Shown here: positions 16,596 to 26,086 of the stretch, piece by piece | Position numbering within the stretch: the stretch's first letter is position 1 | Layout: every line of letters begins with the position of its first letter | From: Candidatus Dojkabacteria bacterium | GTDB lineage: Bacteria; Patescibacteria; Dojkabacteria; SC72; JAFGCJ01 | Assembly (NCBI GenBank): GCA_016932785.1 | Contig: JAFGCJ010000001.1 | Coordinates: 62,001 to 126,000, forward strand | DNA: 64,000 nucleotides | Direction of reading: 5' to 3' | The notes under the pieces: generated by a model | What the model was told of the DNA's origin: nothing | Seen by the model: only the letters and a program-made list of their open reading frames with translations | Databases searched by the model: none | Program-made: the position numbers and the translations under genes

Positions 16596-17309
16596 GTGGC
16601 AACTGCCCTTTCGAAAAAAACAAAAATTCTTGGGAAAAATAATGATGGCTATACTCTTATTGAGCTCCTTGTTGTTATGGCTATAATTTCAGCGCTATTC
16701 CTTGTTTCTTGGGCTGGTTTTTATGGTTTGAACACGACAATGAGGCTTAGGCAAGCTTCAGAGAATATGAAATCCGATATTGTATATGCACAACGCGCAG
16801 CCATGCTTCTTAAGCGTGATGTTGGGGAGAATTGGGTGAGTGGAATCGGAATTGATCTGCGTGATATGTATAACAATGATGATGATTTGAGATATACATT
16901 ATTTAAGTGGTGTAGTAGCAGTCCCAACTATGTTGATTTTGAGGACAACATCCCTAATTTCCCCGAAGACTATAACACTGGGAGTGATGCTTGTATAACT
17001 GGCTCGAATGAGCTTGTTGTACTTCCAAACAAGAAAAATATTTTGGTCTCGAGTTCAGGCATGGGGTTTAGGAAAGGGAGAGATGGTCTCAGCGATTCAA
17101 CAGATAGAGATGCAGACGCGCTTGCTTTTATAGTTTTTGAGTCGGTTACCGGGATCCCCCATTTTTTTGATGAGGGAGGTGGATATATTTCTGAGCCGAG
17201 TGATGTTGAGTATGAACTTTTATTAAACATAAGAAATCGAACTAATGGAGTTTACGTAGAGAAGGCAGGAGATGTAGGGCTACTTCTTAATTTTGAGTTT
17301 GAGGACTAG
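16596..17309 (+). CDS. Prepilin-like minor pilin, FimT/GspH type
   Basis: The leader ends NNDG and is followed by YTLIELLVVMAIISALFLVSW, so cleavage is expected after G18 with Glu at mature position 5. The 237-residue length and the stretch just after the helix (NTTMRLRQASENMKSDIVYAQRAAML) resemble FimT/GspH pseudopilins, which help start assembly. The start is GTG at 16596; no closer ATG leaves a proper leader. It begins 12 bases after pilD. The C-terminal domain is acidic and not specifically recognised. Confidence 0.8.
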   Translation: MATALSKKTKILGKNNDGYTLIELLVVMAIISALFLVSWAGFYGLNTTMRLRQASENMKSDIVYAQRAAMLLKRDVGENWVSGIGIDLRDMYNNDDDLRYTLFKWCSSSPNYVDFEDNIPNFPEDYNTGSDACITGSNELVVLPNKKNILVSSSGMGFRKGRDGLSDSTDRDADALAFIVFESVTGIPHFFDEGGGYISEPSDVEYELLLNIRNRTNGVYVEKAGDVGLLLNFEFED

Positions 17310-17314
17310 GGCAA

Positions 17315-18460
17315 ATGAAGGTCACATACTTGAAAAAAATAGTTGATTCGGAAGAAGCGGTAGGATTTGTGGAAAGCCTGATTGCAATACTAATTGTAGG
17401 TGTTGCGTCCGTTGCTCTATTATCGATATCTGCGGCAGTTGTGAGAGAAGCCAAGAGGAATGAGATTAGGGATGCCAGAACTCAATATGCTGTAGAGGGT
17501 ATGGAAAAGGTTCGTTGGATCGCCGAAGTAGATGACATTCCCGGGCCCGGTTACTACTGTCTTACTGATGATGACGGGTGCGATGGTGAAGGTTATCTAA
17601 AATTGATTGAGGGTGAGAGATGCTCGGAGAATAATGATGGATCTGGAGAATGTGGAAGGCTTCCCCTCTCTACCGGGTCTGAATTCTTTTATCGTGAAAT
17701 ATATATTGAGGATGCTGATAGTGGATCTGTTAAGTTTGAGGTATTGGTCGGTGAATTAAGACGTCCGTCCTCAACAAAGAGTGAATCCAGCATTGTAGGA
17801 CACATCGGAGGTTTAAGGGACTATACTCCGGAAGAGTCTCTTTGTCATAGTGATGGTACAGCAAGAACAACAGGTTGGGGAGAGAATCTATATGACTGTG
17901 AGGGAGAAAACAAAAGATGTGTTGATGGGGAATGTGTTACGTGTGACGGTGTTCTTTTCGATGATGGGTGTGGAGGGTGTGCCGGACAGGGAGGTAAAGC
18001 ATGTTGGTATGTCGGCAGTGCAAGTTGTAATAGTGTTTGCAGTGTTGCTGGCTCCAGTTGTGTAAATCCTCCGGACGCCAGTCATCACTGGAATGCAAAG
18101 GATGGCCTGTTCTCTGCGTTCGGATATTCAGGCTGCACGATAAATAGCTCTACCTTTCCAAATTGTCCAGGTATAGTAAAAGAGACACAGAAGATTTATT
18201 ACTGTTCTACCGGGGCTGAAATTAGGGAACCGATAGACAGATATTTCCGTAACATATCTATTGATGATCCGATAGATTTGCCATCTACCTTGTGCTCTCT
18301 TGAGGGTGTTAAGAAGAGAACCGTCTGTTATAAATTATCTTCTGGTGCATACAGCGGATGTTCTACATATCGGAATCTAGGAAATGATGTGATAGATCGT
18401 CCCCCATTGAAGATACTTGTGGATTATGAATTTTCTCGATTGTGTGTTTGTGAGCATTAG
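17315..18460 (+). CDS. Prepilin-like minor pilin with cysteine-rich C-terminal region (PilV-like)
   Basis: An N-terminal hydrophobic helix follows SEEAVGFVESLIAILIVGVAS. The processing site is unusual: cleavage after G17 would put Glu at mature position 3, whereas cleavage after A15 would put it at position 5. Position and helix resemble PilV/GspI. The 381-residue protein is about twice the usual size. From about residue 185 it holds many cysteines (CHSDG, CEGENKRCVDGECVTC, CGGCAGQGGKACW, CNSVC), enough for several disulfides in an exposed domain. It lies 5 bases after the FimT-like gene. The cysteine-rich style recurs in the two giant proteins downstream. Confidence 0.72.
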   Translation: MKVTYLKKIVDSEEAVGFVESLIAILIVGVASVALLSISAAVVREAKRNEIRDARTQYAVEGMEKVRWIAEVDDIPGPGYYCLTDDDGCDGEGYLKLIEGERCSENNDGSGECGRLPLSTGSEFFYREIYIEDADSGSVKFEVLVGELRRPSSTKSESSIVGHIGGLRDYTPEESLCHSDGTARTTGWGENLYDCEGENKRCVDGECVTCDGVLFDDGCGGCAGQGGKACWYVGSASCNSVCSVAGSSCVNPPDASHHWNAKDGLFSAFGYSGCTINSSTFPNCPGIVKETQKIYYCSTGAEIREPIDRYFRNISIDDPIDLPSTLCSLEGVKKRTVCYKLSSGAYSGCSTYRNLGNDVIDRPPLKILVDYEFSRLCVCEH

Positions 18461-18485
18461 GATTTAATTTGTTACGAATCATTTT

Positions 18486-19082
18486 TTGTTACCAGGAAGA
18501 AACCCGGAAACAAAGGAGGAAGGATATACACTAATTGAAGTTCTGTTAACGATTTTTATTATGGGTATGATACTTCTTCTTGTTAATGTCATCCTTATAT
18601 CCTTGATTCGTGTTAGTTATGATACTGACGCGAGGATGAAAGTTCGGCAGGGAGTCGAATTTTCTCTTGAGGTTATTAGGAACAATATTAAAAGTGCCAG
18701 TCCTGCAACCATAAGACTGAAAAATGCGGGTTCTGACGTGGTTGAGTGTACTACAACACATGATAATCCTCAGGATTGTGAGCTTCATATGAGTCTTGCT
18801 GAGGAAGGTGCTGAAATTGTTTTTTCTAGAATCGAAGAACAAGGTAAAGGTCGCTTGAGGGCAACTTGGACTTCGAGTAATCAGTACATCAATCTTACCT
18901 CTCTTGAAGACATTGATGTAAAAAGTGTGATGTTTAGTTCAAACAGGAACGATGTAACTGGTACAGTTGAAATTATTATTATTGTCCAGGCGGATTCCAG
19001 TAAGCTCCGATCTGGTGGTGATCCGATTGTTGAAGACTTCTACAAGCAGGCAACTATAATTACCAGGGGTCAGGAATTATAG
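18486..19082 (+). CDS. Prepilin-like minor pilin, PilW/GspJ type
   Basis: The leader ends KEEG and is followed by YTLIEVLLTIFIMGMILLLVNVILISL, with cleavage expected after G13 and Glu at mature position 5. The conserved position after the helix (RQGVEFSLEVIRNNIKSA) resembles GspJ/PilW. The start is TTG at 18486, since no ATG or GTG lies between the previous gene and the leader. The 198-residue length is normal. It belongs to the minor-pilin set that probably forms the priming complex at the pilus tip. Confidence 0.78.
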   Translation: MLPGRNPETKEEGYTLIEVLLTIFIMGMILLLVNVILISLIRVSYDTDARMKVRQGVEFSLEVIRNNIKSASPATIRLKNAGSDVVECTTTHDNPQDCELHMSLAEEGAEIVFSRIEEQGKGRLRATWTSSNQYINLTSLEDIDVKSVMFSSNRNDVTGTVEIIIIVQADSSKLRSGGDPIVEDFYKQATIITRGQEL

Positions 19083-19150
19083 TTGAAACTGTCTGCTTTT
19101 AGATGTCCTTTGTGTTTGACAATTCCCCTTCAATAATCTATTCTGATATT

Positions 19151-20059
19151 ATGAAAAGATTACTAAAAGAGCATTCCGGAAGGCATTATTTAAAAGATGA
19201 TTCAGGTCAAGCTCTTGTCGTGGTATTACTTCTGTTAGTTATAGCTGCAATTATTGCTGTTGCAATATCTTTTCGAACTATCCAGGATATTAGGAGAACG
19301 GGTGAGGAAAAGGCCTCAAAAGACGCTGCGACTCAAGTAGAGTCGATGCTAGATGTTGTTTCAAGTCCTGTAGTTTTTGATGAAGTTATCTATAACTGTG
19401 GTGAATATTGGGCTATAGGTCAGGTCTGCGAACTTGAGATGGAAGATTTAAATAATCTTCTTGGTACTGACGTAGAGTGTGAGGATGCTGGAGTGAAGCT
19501 AAGACCAGACGATGGAGTTCAAGATTTTCTTATCGAAAAGGATGACGTATTTGAGTTAAACCTCGAAGACGTTGGTGCCGGGTCTCTTTGTATTAGCTGG
19601 GATCAAGGTACAGGAAATGTTGCAGATTATGTAACTTTGAGCTCTTATCTTCATCAGGACGAATGTCGCGTTGAGTACCAGATGACAATGGGAGGAACTG
19701 TCTATCATGCGACAAATTGTGTTGAAAGAGTAAGAGGATTTACCTATTCGAATCCAGATTCATGGGGGAACAGTGGTCTTGTTCAGATTTCAGGCGGTAG
19801 TTGTGGTAATTTCGATTTTAGTGAGGATGTTGAAGTTATACGGATAAGACCTGTCGGGGGAAATGCGAGAATTACTCTTTCCAATCTGCCGGATGATTTA
19901 CCTCCACAAACAGCTAGTCTTCATGGTTATTGTTACACAACAGCTACCGATGGTGGTGAGGTTTATCAAGAATTGGTAAGAAAGATTACAGTTAATCCTT
20001 TTCTTCCGTCGATTTTTGATTATGTGTTGTTTAGTGGAGACGACGCTGTGATAAAATAG
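19151..20059 (+). CDS. PilX-like pilus assembly protein
   Basis: A basic N-terminus ends KDDSG and leads into QALVVVLLLLVIAAIIAVAIS, the pattern of PilX/GspK-type proteins, which often lack Glu5 as here. The ATG at 19151 gives 302 residues with a 19-residue leader. An upstream ATG at 19103 in the same frame would add 16 residues, unlike any leader, and was rejected. The external part is acidic, with a few cysteines (YNCGEYW, CVERVRG). PilX/GspK proteins often cap the pilus tip complex. It ends the run of five prepilin-like genes. Confidence 0.72.
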   Translation: MKRLLKEHSGRHYLKDDSGQALVVVLLLLVIAAIIAVAISFRTIQDIRRTGEEKASKDAATQVESMLDVVSSPVVFDEVIYNCGEYWAIGQVCELEMEDLNNLLGTDVECEDAGVKLRPDDGVQDFLIEKDDVFELNLEDVGAGSLCISWDQGTGNVADYVTLSSYLHQDECRVEYQMTMGGTVYHATNCVERVRGFTYSNPDSWGNSGLVQISGGSCGNFDFSEDVEVIRIRPVGGNARITLSNLPDDLPPQTASLHGYCYTTATDGGEVYQELVRKITVNPFLPSIFDYVLFSGDDAVIK

Positions 20060-20099
20060 TCTTGATCCACTGCCGGATAATTTATTAAAAAAACTTGGT

Positions 20100-20495
20100 A
20101 TGAAGAATAATAAGCATGTTGTACTTATTGTAGAAGATGAGGCGGCCCTTCTTGATTCGTATGCTGAAATAATAGAAGACGCCGGGTTTGTCGCAATGAA
20201 AGCTCAGGATGGCTATAAGGGACTAGACTCTCTTGAGGCAAATAAAGGGGTTATAGATATGGTGCTTCTTGACCTCATGATGCCGGGACTTGATGGGCTG
20301 GATGTTCTAAAGCAGGTCCGTGATGATAAGGCAAAATATGGCGATCTTCCGATTATTGTTTTAACCAATCTCTCCAGCGAAAGAGTTATTAAGGAGGCGT
20401 TTGAGAGAGGCGCAAATGGATATCTTATGAAGACAGAATTGGAGCCGGATCAGATCGTCGGAGAAATAGAAATTGCTCTTGGATTAAAAAAGTAG
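20100..20495 (+). CDS. Stand-alone response-regulator receiver protein
   Basis: This is a CheY-like domain of 131 residues with no output domain. The acidic pocket is E12-D13, the phosphoacceptor D58 (in VLLDLMMPG), the switch Thr T89 (VLTN) and the invariant lysine K111 (YLMKTEL). All catalytic positions are present, so it should be phosphorylated. No histidine kinase lies in the window. Within a pilus locus it may act like PilG/PilH to control motor activity, an inference from position only. It follows the PilX-like gene by 40 bases. Confidence 0.9.
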   Translation: MKNNKHVVLIVEDEAALLDSYAEIIEDAGFVAMKAQDGYKGLDSLEANKGVIDMVLLDLMMPGLDGLDVLKQVRDDKAKYGDLPIIVLTNLSSERVIKEAFERGANGYLMKTELEPDQIVGEIEIALGLKK

Positions 20496-20531
20496 GTTTA
20501 ATATTTTCTATGCGTAACGAGGGACTGCCTT

Positions 20532-21974
20532 ATGAGTTTAAGGGATTTGTTGCAAAAAATTAACTGGAAGATTGTACTAGGTATCTTGTCGGGTGTCGTT
20601 GTTTTGGGTGCAGTATTTTTCTATTGGTATGTTACTTTCTGGTTGAATCGGGAGGACGATGAGGTAAAGAAGATAGAATTTGAGCATACTTTCTGTGAAG
20701 AAAATCCAGAAGATGTGGAAATGGATTTTCTGATTGACGAGTCATATATTTCAATTCTCTATAATTATGCTAATGATGAGGCTTTTCGTGAGGATCCGAT
20801 AAAGGCCTTTTCGGAAAGTATAGTTGTAACAGGCAATGGTGATGGTGTTGAGTCAAGCGCGCAGGATTTCTACGTCGGGAGGACTATAGACTTTATGTAT
20901 TTCAGTGAATATTGGGGTCTCAAGAAGAACGATGAGACTTATCTGGACTATGCTGAAGATGTGAAGGATTTTTTCTATAATAAAGTAAGGCCTTTCGCCT
21001 CGAGAGAAGATGCTAAATATATAAGTGTTACTCCCTACTCCATCTGTTATCCTCTTAAGAACGAGGATCTTCTTGATGATGAATTTAAGCAGTTTGTTGA
21101 AGAAATATGTCTTACTCAGAACCATGATGCTGATAGGCTTGTTTCTCCATGTGTCCAGGAGGATTTTACTTCTGGTGATTTAGAAGATCTTTTTTCTATG
21201 ATTAAGGCCGATGATGAAGATGGTGTCATTGGTTTTATGAAGGAGAATGGATTTGAAGAAAAAATTGATAAGCCCTATGTTATTGATTTATCAGACAAAA
21301 TAGTCGATTATGTGATTCTTCAGAAACCAGAATATCTATCTGATCTTACCGATTATGGTCAGACGGAAATTGATGAATTAAAGAAGGAAAATGACAATTT
21401 TGGTAAAAACGAGTGGTCTCAAGAGTTTGCAGAAACTGTTACTGACAAGGACAACCTTAGTGCCTGTCTTTATGAGAGAATGTACAGAGATCTTTCTGAG
21501 TCTTTATCATTTATTTATACCAGAGGTAAGCAGTTCGGTGGTTACCTCCCTCAGGATTCAACAATCAGTCTTCTTAACTCACTGAAATATATTATTAATT
21601 CAGAGAATCTTAGCTCTGCAGAGAATAATCTTTTGAAAGATATTTACTCATATTTAAAAGATAACCTTGATGATTTATACGAGCGTGGTGACTGGAGAAA
21701 AAATGGATACACGGATATCGCGTCACTTGAGCTCTGTCTCGAGGATGAGATTCTGAGATTTCATGTTCCGGACGCATATGAGCAGACAGATGCTGCATGT
21801 CCTTACAGTGAGTATATGAGGGCAATGATAGTGGAGAAATCTTGCGAAGAAACAGATGGAGAGTATCTTCTGGTATTTCAGGATTTGGGGGACGAGGAAG
21901 AGGCATATGGCCAGGTTTTTAATACATTGAGAGTGTTATTTAACTTGGGGTTGATTGAGGATAGTGGGAATTAG
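20532..21974 (+). CDS. Membrane-anchored protein of the pilus locus, function unknown
   Basis: This 480-residue protein is not recognised. A short basic N-terminus (SLRDLLQKINWK) is followed by one membrane segment at about residues 14-37. A large acidic domain outside the membrane, predicted mostly helical, carries scattered cysteines (EHTFCEEN, ISVCYP-like, CLTQNHD...SPCVQ, CLYERM, CLEDEI, DAACPYSEYM, KSCEET). It is tightly linked: the next gene starts 20 bases before its stop. Its place before the cysteine-rich giants suggests it anchors or exports them, or works with the pilus. It could also be a periplasm-like scaffold specific to this lineage. Confidence 0.75.
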   Translation: MSLRDLLQKINWKIVLGILSGVVVLGAVFFYWYVTFWLNREDDEVKKIEFEHTFCEENPEDVEMDFLIDESYISILYNYANDEAFREDPIKAFSESIVVTGNGDGVESSAQDFYVGRTIDFMYFSEYWGLKKNDETYLDYAEDVKDFFYNKVRPFASREDAKYISVTPYSICYPLKNEDLLDDEFKQFVEEICLTQNHDADRLVSPCVQEDFTSGDLEDLFSMIKADDEDGVIGFMKENGFEEKIDKPYVIDLSDKIVDYVILQKPEYLSDLTDYGQTEIDELKKENDNFGKNEWSQEFAETVTDKDNLSACLYERMYRDLSESLSFIYTRGKQFGGYLPQDSTISLLNSLKYIINSENLSSAENNLLKDIYSYLKDNLDDLYERGDWRKNGYTDIASLELCLEDEILRFHVPDAYEQTDAACPYSEYMRAMIVEKSCEETDGEYLLVFQDLGDEEEAYGQVFNTLRVLFNLGLIEDSGN

Positions 21975-24900
21975 CAGAACGGATGGAAAAATAAGAATTA
22001 GGTTGTTACATTTTGTGACCCGTGTGGTTCTCCCTGTTCTGTTTTTTGGAACATTCATTGTTCTTACAGGCGATTTTCTGTATGGAAGCGCTGAAGCTGG
22101 TTGTAGCAGTTGTTCCTGTACCTCAGGTTGTTCCGGTTGCGATTCGGGATTTTCAACCTGCGGTGGTTGTGGAGATTGTTGTAGCCATTCAAATGCCTAT
22201 CGTGCTGCAAATTGTGGGGGTGGATGCTGCGACTGTTATGGCTGTGGTAATTACAGTTGTGACAATCCCCCGCCTTGTACACCGGGATGTTCATGTTCTC
22301 CCCATTGTGATTCAGGTGAAAGTACTACGTATTCTGGACCCTACTGTGATGCAGGGCGTGAGAGCTGTTCCTGTACAGATGGTTGTGGAGATCGTCATAC
22401 TCACCACGGTGATGACTGTTATTTACCGGAGACCAATTATGCTCCGGAAAATCTTCAGCATATATACTACTGTGTTGGAGGTGTAGCCGCTTCTAATTGT
22501 ACAGAGATTTCCCAGAATGCAAGCGTTCATACCATAGTAACAATGCCAAGTGCTGGAACTCCTGTTTATATAGCAGTGAATACTGTCCCCGTACCATCTG
22601 GCAGTAACACTCGTGGTGTCAGATATATCTTTAGAGTTGATAACGAATCAAACTCTTGGGTAAATTGTGGATCTGGACCTTCGCAAACTTATGATCATTG
22701 TGGTGACCAACGCGCAGAGAACTATACTATCAATCTTCGAGATCGGATCGGAATTGTAGAAGGAGCCTCCTATCACACCTGGGCGTGGGCGGGAACTCTT
22801 GACAGGTGTGATGATGATATTAAATTAAGTGGGAGAATTGATGGCTATTTCAAAATTAATCATTTACCCAGAGTAATATCATCTTCGCCCAGTACTGGTA
22901 TTTCGGGAAATGAACCAGATGAGGAGCCGTCGAGCTCTTGTGATGACCATAATCCCCAGACATATTCGATAACCTATCGAGACCTTGATGGAACGGGACA
23001 TATCAATTTTGCAGCGCTCTGGATTGATGATGCAATACCTCATGTTTCCAATGTCCAGAGCTCGGTTCAGGCATCAATAAGCAGGCAGGGGGGAGGTTGG
23101 GTTCTTAATGGACTTGGTCTAAGTTCAGGAGTTGAGATTGGTGTGTGGGCCTATGCGAAGGTTATTGGTGATTGTGCACTGCCAGGAAATATCCCTAAAG
23201 CCGAGATTTTGATTGATGATGTTTCGGTAAGGACCTTTGATGTAGATGTTGGAAACAGCGGCAGTGATTATAAGTATTATTCTTTTACGTATAACGGGTC
23301 GGTCAGTGCAGACAGAATTAAAGTCAGACAGGCCAATCATTGCTGGATGCCAGCACCTGGGAATCATAACAGCTGGCTTTGGGTAGATAAATTGGTAATT
23401 AATGGTGTCAACTATGAGTCTGAAGCGCCTACTACGCGCTCTGTTGGGAAATGGTATGAGAATCGCTGTGATCCTGAACCTGGGCATTATCTAGAATCAG
23501 AGGAGCTTAATTGTGGTAATTCGTATTTTGATTATGCTGGGTCGACTGTTTTCCCTGATACCAGCGATTATAGAAACTATGCCTGGAATGTCCCTTCTGG
23601 TGGTCTTGGAGTGAGTGATGGCAGTGAGCCTCAGTTATACATGCCTGCCCCAGGAAGGGGCAATTCTGCTTGTACGTCGGATGCTGGCGGTTGTGAAGGC
23701 TCCGATGTGGGAATTGCACTTACAAATATCACGGAAAGCGGGAATGATCTTATTGTTGACTGGAAGGTCTGGTATTTTGGAAATATAGGTAATGATCTGG
23801 ATATATATGGTTGGACAAGCGATTTTGTTGGTCAGGCAAGCGGATGGGTTGATATTGGCGATTGGTTCCTGGATCTAAGAGCGCCTGAGGTTAGCATTAG
23901 TATTTCTCATAATAATCTTCCAGGAAGGCCGTCGGATAGTATAGATTTCGATGAGTCAGCATCAGATAATGATAGTTTTGATACGGGTTTACGAAGAATA
24001 TATGACCGAGTCTATAATGTTACTAATGCAGGAGAAACAAGGTCAGGTAGTATCGGTCCTGATGTTGGGGCTGGTGCAGCTGGAACATGGGATCCTCCTC
24101 CGACTGTTGTGACAGGATTTACCGGTGGTGATGAGGTTACAGGGTCGACTTATGCGGAAGATATGGTATGTAATGTCTCTTCAGCAACGAGTAATCTTAT
24201 GCAGGCCGGAGCTGAATGGATGCAGACAAAATATGGTGCAGTGTATGCGGCTCTTGGATTTGATAATCCTGTAATTTCCGGTCAGTTCATGAACTCTTTT
24301 GTGACTACTGGAGTTTACGACACCGATGAAGATTGGTTCTGGAATCCTGCCGACGATATTCTAAGCCAGAGAAGCTGGGCAACAAATCCGTACAATGACA
24401 TGCATAGAGGCCTTGGGTGGTATGAGATGCTGAAGCGACTTGCTCGTAAATCTGAGTGGTTAAGATCTCATGATATTCTTACACCTACCGTGAGTGGTGG
24501 AAGAATTGACCTGGATAATATGAGTGAAGATGGGATCTATGAATATAATGGCTCAGATGATGTAACCGTGTTTTCTTCCAGCGGTCAGTGTTCGGGGAGG
24601 AAGATACTATTTGTCGATGCCGGAAATGTCGCAATAGAACCCGATATATTGCTAGCAAATGATAATTCCGCATGTTTGTTTGTGGTAAGAAACGATGTAA
24701 ATATTGCTCCGGGAGCTGATGCTGGAAACGCTGATAATGAGGATATTATTCATGCCGGAATATTTGCTGACAGCTTCACGTCTGGTCCTGATAATGCATT
24801 TGATAAATTAAGAATCAGGGGTCTTGTGATTGCGAATGACACGAATTTCAACAGGGACCTTGTGTTTGAAGATAACCTACTCTACCCTGCAGAGTTGATA

Positions 24901-25014
24901 GTGTATGACTCAAGACTGCTCCATCTTTTGAGGGATATGCTTGGAAGTAGACCGTATGAGCAGTTTAAATGTGGTACTGTGAAGGATACTCCTGCATGTG
25001 AAGGGTGGGAGTAA
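21955..25014 (+). CDS. Giant secreted cysteine-rich protein 1, candidate pilus-associated adhesin
   Basis: This 1019-residue exported protein has a basic N-terminus and a signal segment at about residues 17-47. A region of roughly 110 residues then contains 24 cysteines, many as CxxC or CC, with Gly, Ser and His. A beta-rich middle follows (about 150-740). A C-terminal module of about 270 residues from WMQTKYG to the end is shared with the protein at 26079-28454; 52 of the last 68 residues are identical by direct count. The start is TTG at 21955, overlapping the previous gene by 20 bases. No PilY1-type propeller or calcium site is recognised. Its location among pilin genes and its size suggest a tip or surface adhesin. 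No terminator follows. Confidence 0.75.
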   Translation: MRIVGISRTDGKIRIRLLHFVTRVVLPVLFFGTFIVLTGDFLYGSAEAGCSSCSCTSGCSGCDSGFSTCGGCGDCCSHSNAYRAANCGGGCCDCYGCGNYSCDNPPPCTPGCSCSPHCDSGESTTYSGPYCDAGRESCSCTDGCGDRHTHHGDDCYLPETNYAPENLQHIYYCVGGVAASNCTEISQNASVHTIVTMPSAGTPVYIAVNTVPVPSGSNTRGVRYIFRVDNESNSWVNCGSGPSQTYDHCGDQRAENYTINLRDRIGIVEGASYHTWAWAGTLDRCDDDIKLSGRIDGYFKINHLPRVISSSPSTGISGNEPDEEPSSSCDDHNPQTYSITYRDLDGTGHINFAALWIDDAIPHVSNVQSSVQASISRQGGGWVLNGLGLSSGVEIGVWAYAKVIGDCALPGNIPKAEILIDDVSVRTFDVDVGNSGSDYKYYSFTYNGSVSADRIKVRQANHCWMPAPGNHNSWLWVDKLVINGVNYESEAPTTRSVGKWYENRCDPEPGHYLESEELNCGNSYFDYAGSTVFPDTSDYRNYAWNVPSGGLGVSDGSEPQLYMPAPGRGNSACTSDAGGCEGSDVGIALTNITESGNDLIVDWKVWYFGNIGNDLDIYGWTSDFVGQASGWVDIGDWFLDLRAPEVSISISHNNLPGRPSDSIDFDESASDNDSFDTGLRRIYDRVYNVTNAGETRSGSIGPDVGAGAAGTWDPPPTVVTGFTGGDEVTGSTYAEDMVCNVSSATSNLMQAGAEWMQTKYGAVYAALGFDNPVISGQFMNSFVTTGVYDTDEDWFWNPADDILSQRSWATNPYNDMHRGLGWYEMLKRLARKSEWLRSHDILTPTVSGGRIDLDNMSEDGIYEYNGSDDVTVFSSSGQCSGRKILFVDAGNVAIEPDILLANDNSACLFVVRNDVNIAPGADAGNADNEDIIHAGIFADSFTSGPDNAFDKLRIRGLVIANDTNFNRDLVFEDNLLYPAELIVYDSRLLHLLRDMLGSRPYEQFKCGTVKDTPACEGWE

Positions 25015-25109
25015 CCTAGTGTCTATTTTTGGGCTCCCCTTTTGACCTTGAATAGTGCTTCGTAGGTATGATATTTTGTAATAGTGTAGTAATTTGGCGT
25101 TTATCCTCT

Positions 25110-25625
25110 ATGGCTATAAAGAAAGCTAAGCTTCTAGATGTTTTTAACAAGCCCCTGTTCTGGGTAATTCTTATAGTTGTTAATCTTCTAGTTATTTATC
25201 TTTCGTTGCTGTGGGGGTATCAAACCTCCCGTCTTTCAAGCAGTTTTGACAATTTTGTTCAAGAGTCCGGTATTTGGCGTCTATTTGGACAAAAAAATTA
25301 TAACGAGGGTGCATTCATTTTTGATCCTTCCCTCAATATTTCACACCATTCAATAAAAGTTGATGCCTATTCAGGTTATCTCAACAAGGTCAATATTGAG
25401 GGTGAAAAGATAGTTTTAATTCTAAATTCTCAAAATAAAGAGGATTTCGAGGTTGAAATTCCAAAGGCTGAGGACGGTAAATACATTCTGTGTCAGAAGA
25501 ATATGCCTTTTTGCCATGAGGGCTCTGTTGAAGATCTTACGATTGGTGACCTGGTTTGGGTTTATCGTGTTGAGGATATTGACGAAAAGACTGAGGATTA
25601 TTATTTGTCTGGAAATTTTGAATGA
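25110..25625 (+). CDS. Single-span membrane protein of the pilus locus, unknown
   Basis: This 171-residue protein starts at ATG 25110 (MAIKKAKLL). An upstream frame start at 25068 adds 14 residues with no supporting signal and was not chosen. A membrane segment lies at about residues 16-40. It is followed by a small external domain with beta-like repeats (HHSIKVDAYSGYLNKV, KIVLILNSQNKEDFEVEI) and two cysteines (YILCQKNMPFCHEG). The domain ends in GDLVWVYRVEDI, reminiscent of a small beta barrel. Its stop overlaps the next start by 4 bases (ATGA), so the two are translationally coupled. Confidence 0.7.
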   Translation: MAIKKAKLLDVFNKPLFWVILIVVNLLVIYLSLLWGYQTSRLSSSFDNFVQESGIWRLFGQKNYNEGAFIFDPSLNISHHSIKVDAYSGYLNKVNIEGEKIVLILNSQNKEDFEVEIPKAEDGKYILCQKNMPFCHEGSVEDLTIGDLVWVYRVEDIDEKTEDYYLSGNFE

Positions 25626-26086
25626 AAAAAATACTGTTTAAAATACTACAAGTGGCCGGGATAATATCGTTAATAAGCATAGGGATATTTGGTCGGGTCG
25701 CCTTCTCTTTTCCTCGGGAAAATTATAATGGAAAATGTGAAAATTGTTCTCAACTTAATCTTCAGGTTATTTCAATATCATCGTCTGTAAAAATCGAAGA
25801 TGAGGATGTATCGGGAGTGTTTTACGCCGATGAAGAAGGAGACATAATGGAGTCGGATTCTCTTGATGTTGATTGGTATAAAGAAATTTATGAAAACGAC
25901 AAAATAACATTTCAGATGTTAGCAAAGCTTTCAAGTGATGATCGCCCTACCCTGTTTGTAACATCCGAGGAAGTTACAGATTACAATTTTCTTTCGTCGT
26001 ATTGTAATAAGATGACTCCAGGAATTTCCTATGACGGGGAATTTCTACCTGTTTGTTTTGAAATATTTAGAAACTACTATGACTAG
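25622..26086 (+). CDS. Small secreted or anchored protein, unknown
   Basis: This 154-residue protein has a signal or anchor segment at about residues 5-30. Four cysteines follow (CENCSQ, SSYCNK, PVCFEI), which may form two disulfides. The layout (LQVISISSSVKIEDEDVSGVFYAD, then TLFVTSEEV) recalls the external domain of the preceding gene, so the two may be distant paralogues or partners. It overlaps both neighbours slightly (4 and 8 bases). It sits between the two cysteine-rich giants and may help fold or tether them. Confidence 0.7.
   Translation: MKKILFKILQVAGIISLISIGIFGRVAFSFPRENYNGKCENCSQLNLQVISISSSVKIEDEDVSGVFYADEEGDIMESDSLDVDWYKEIYENDKITFQMLAKLSSDDRPTLFVTSEEVTDYNFLSSYCNKMTPGISYDGEFLPVCFEIFRNYYD

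Noticed and set aside
22022..22486. Alternative plus-strand frame of 154 codons within the cysteine-rich region
   Set aside because: It is a frame shadow created by the repetitive TGT-rich codons; the main frame has the signal peptide and the conserved C-terminus.
26031..26078. Earlier in-frame start for the second cysteine-rich giant
   Set aside because: It would put 16 residues ahead of the basic head and signal segment and overlap the previous gene by 56 bases; the ATG at 26079 gives a normal signal peptide.
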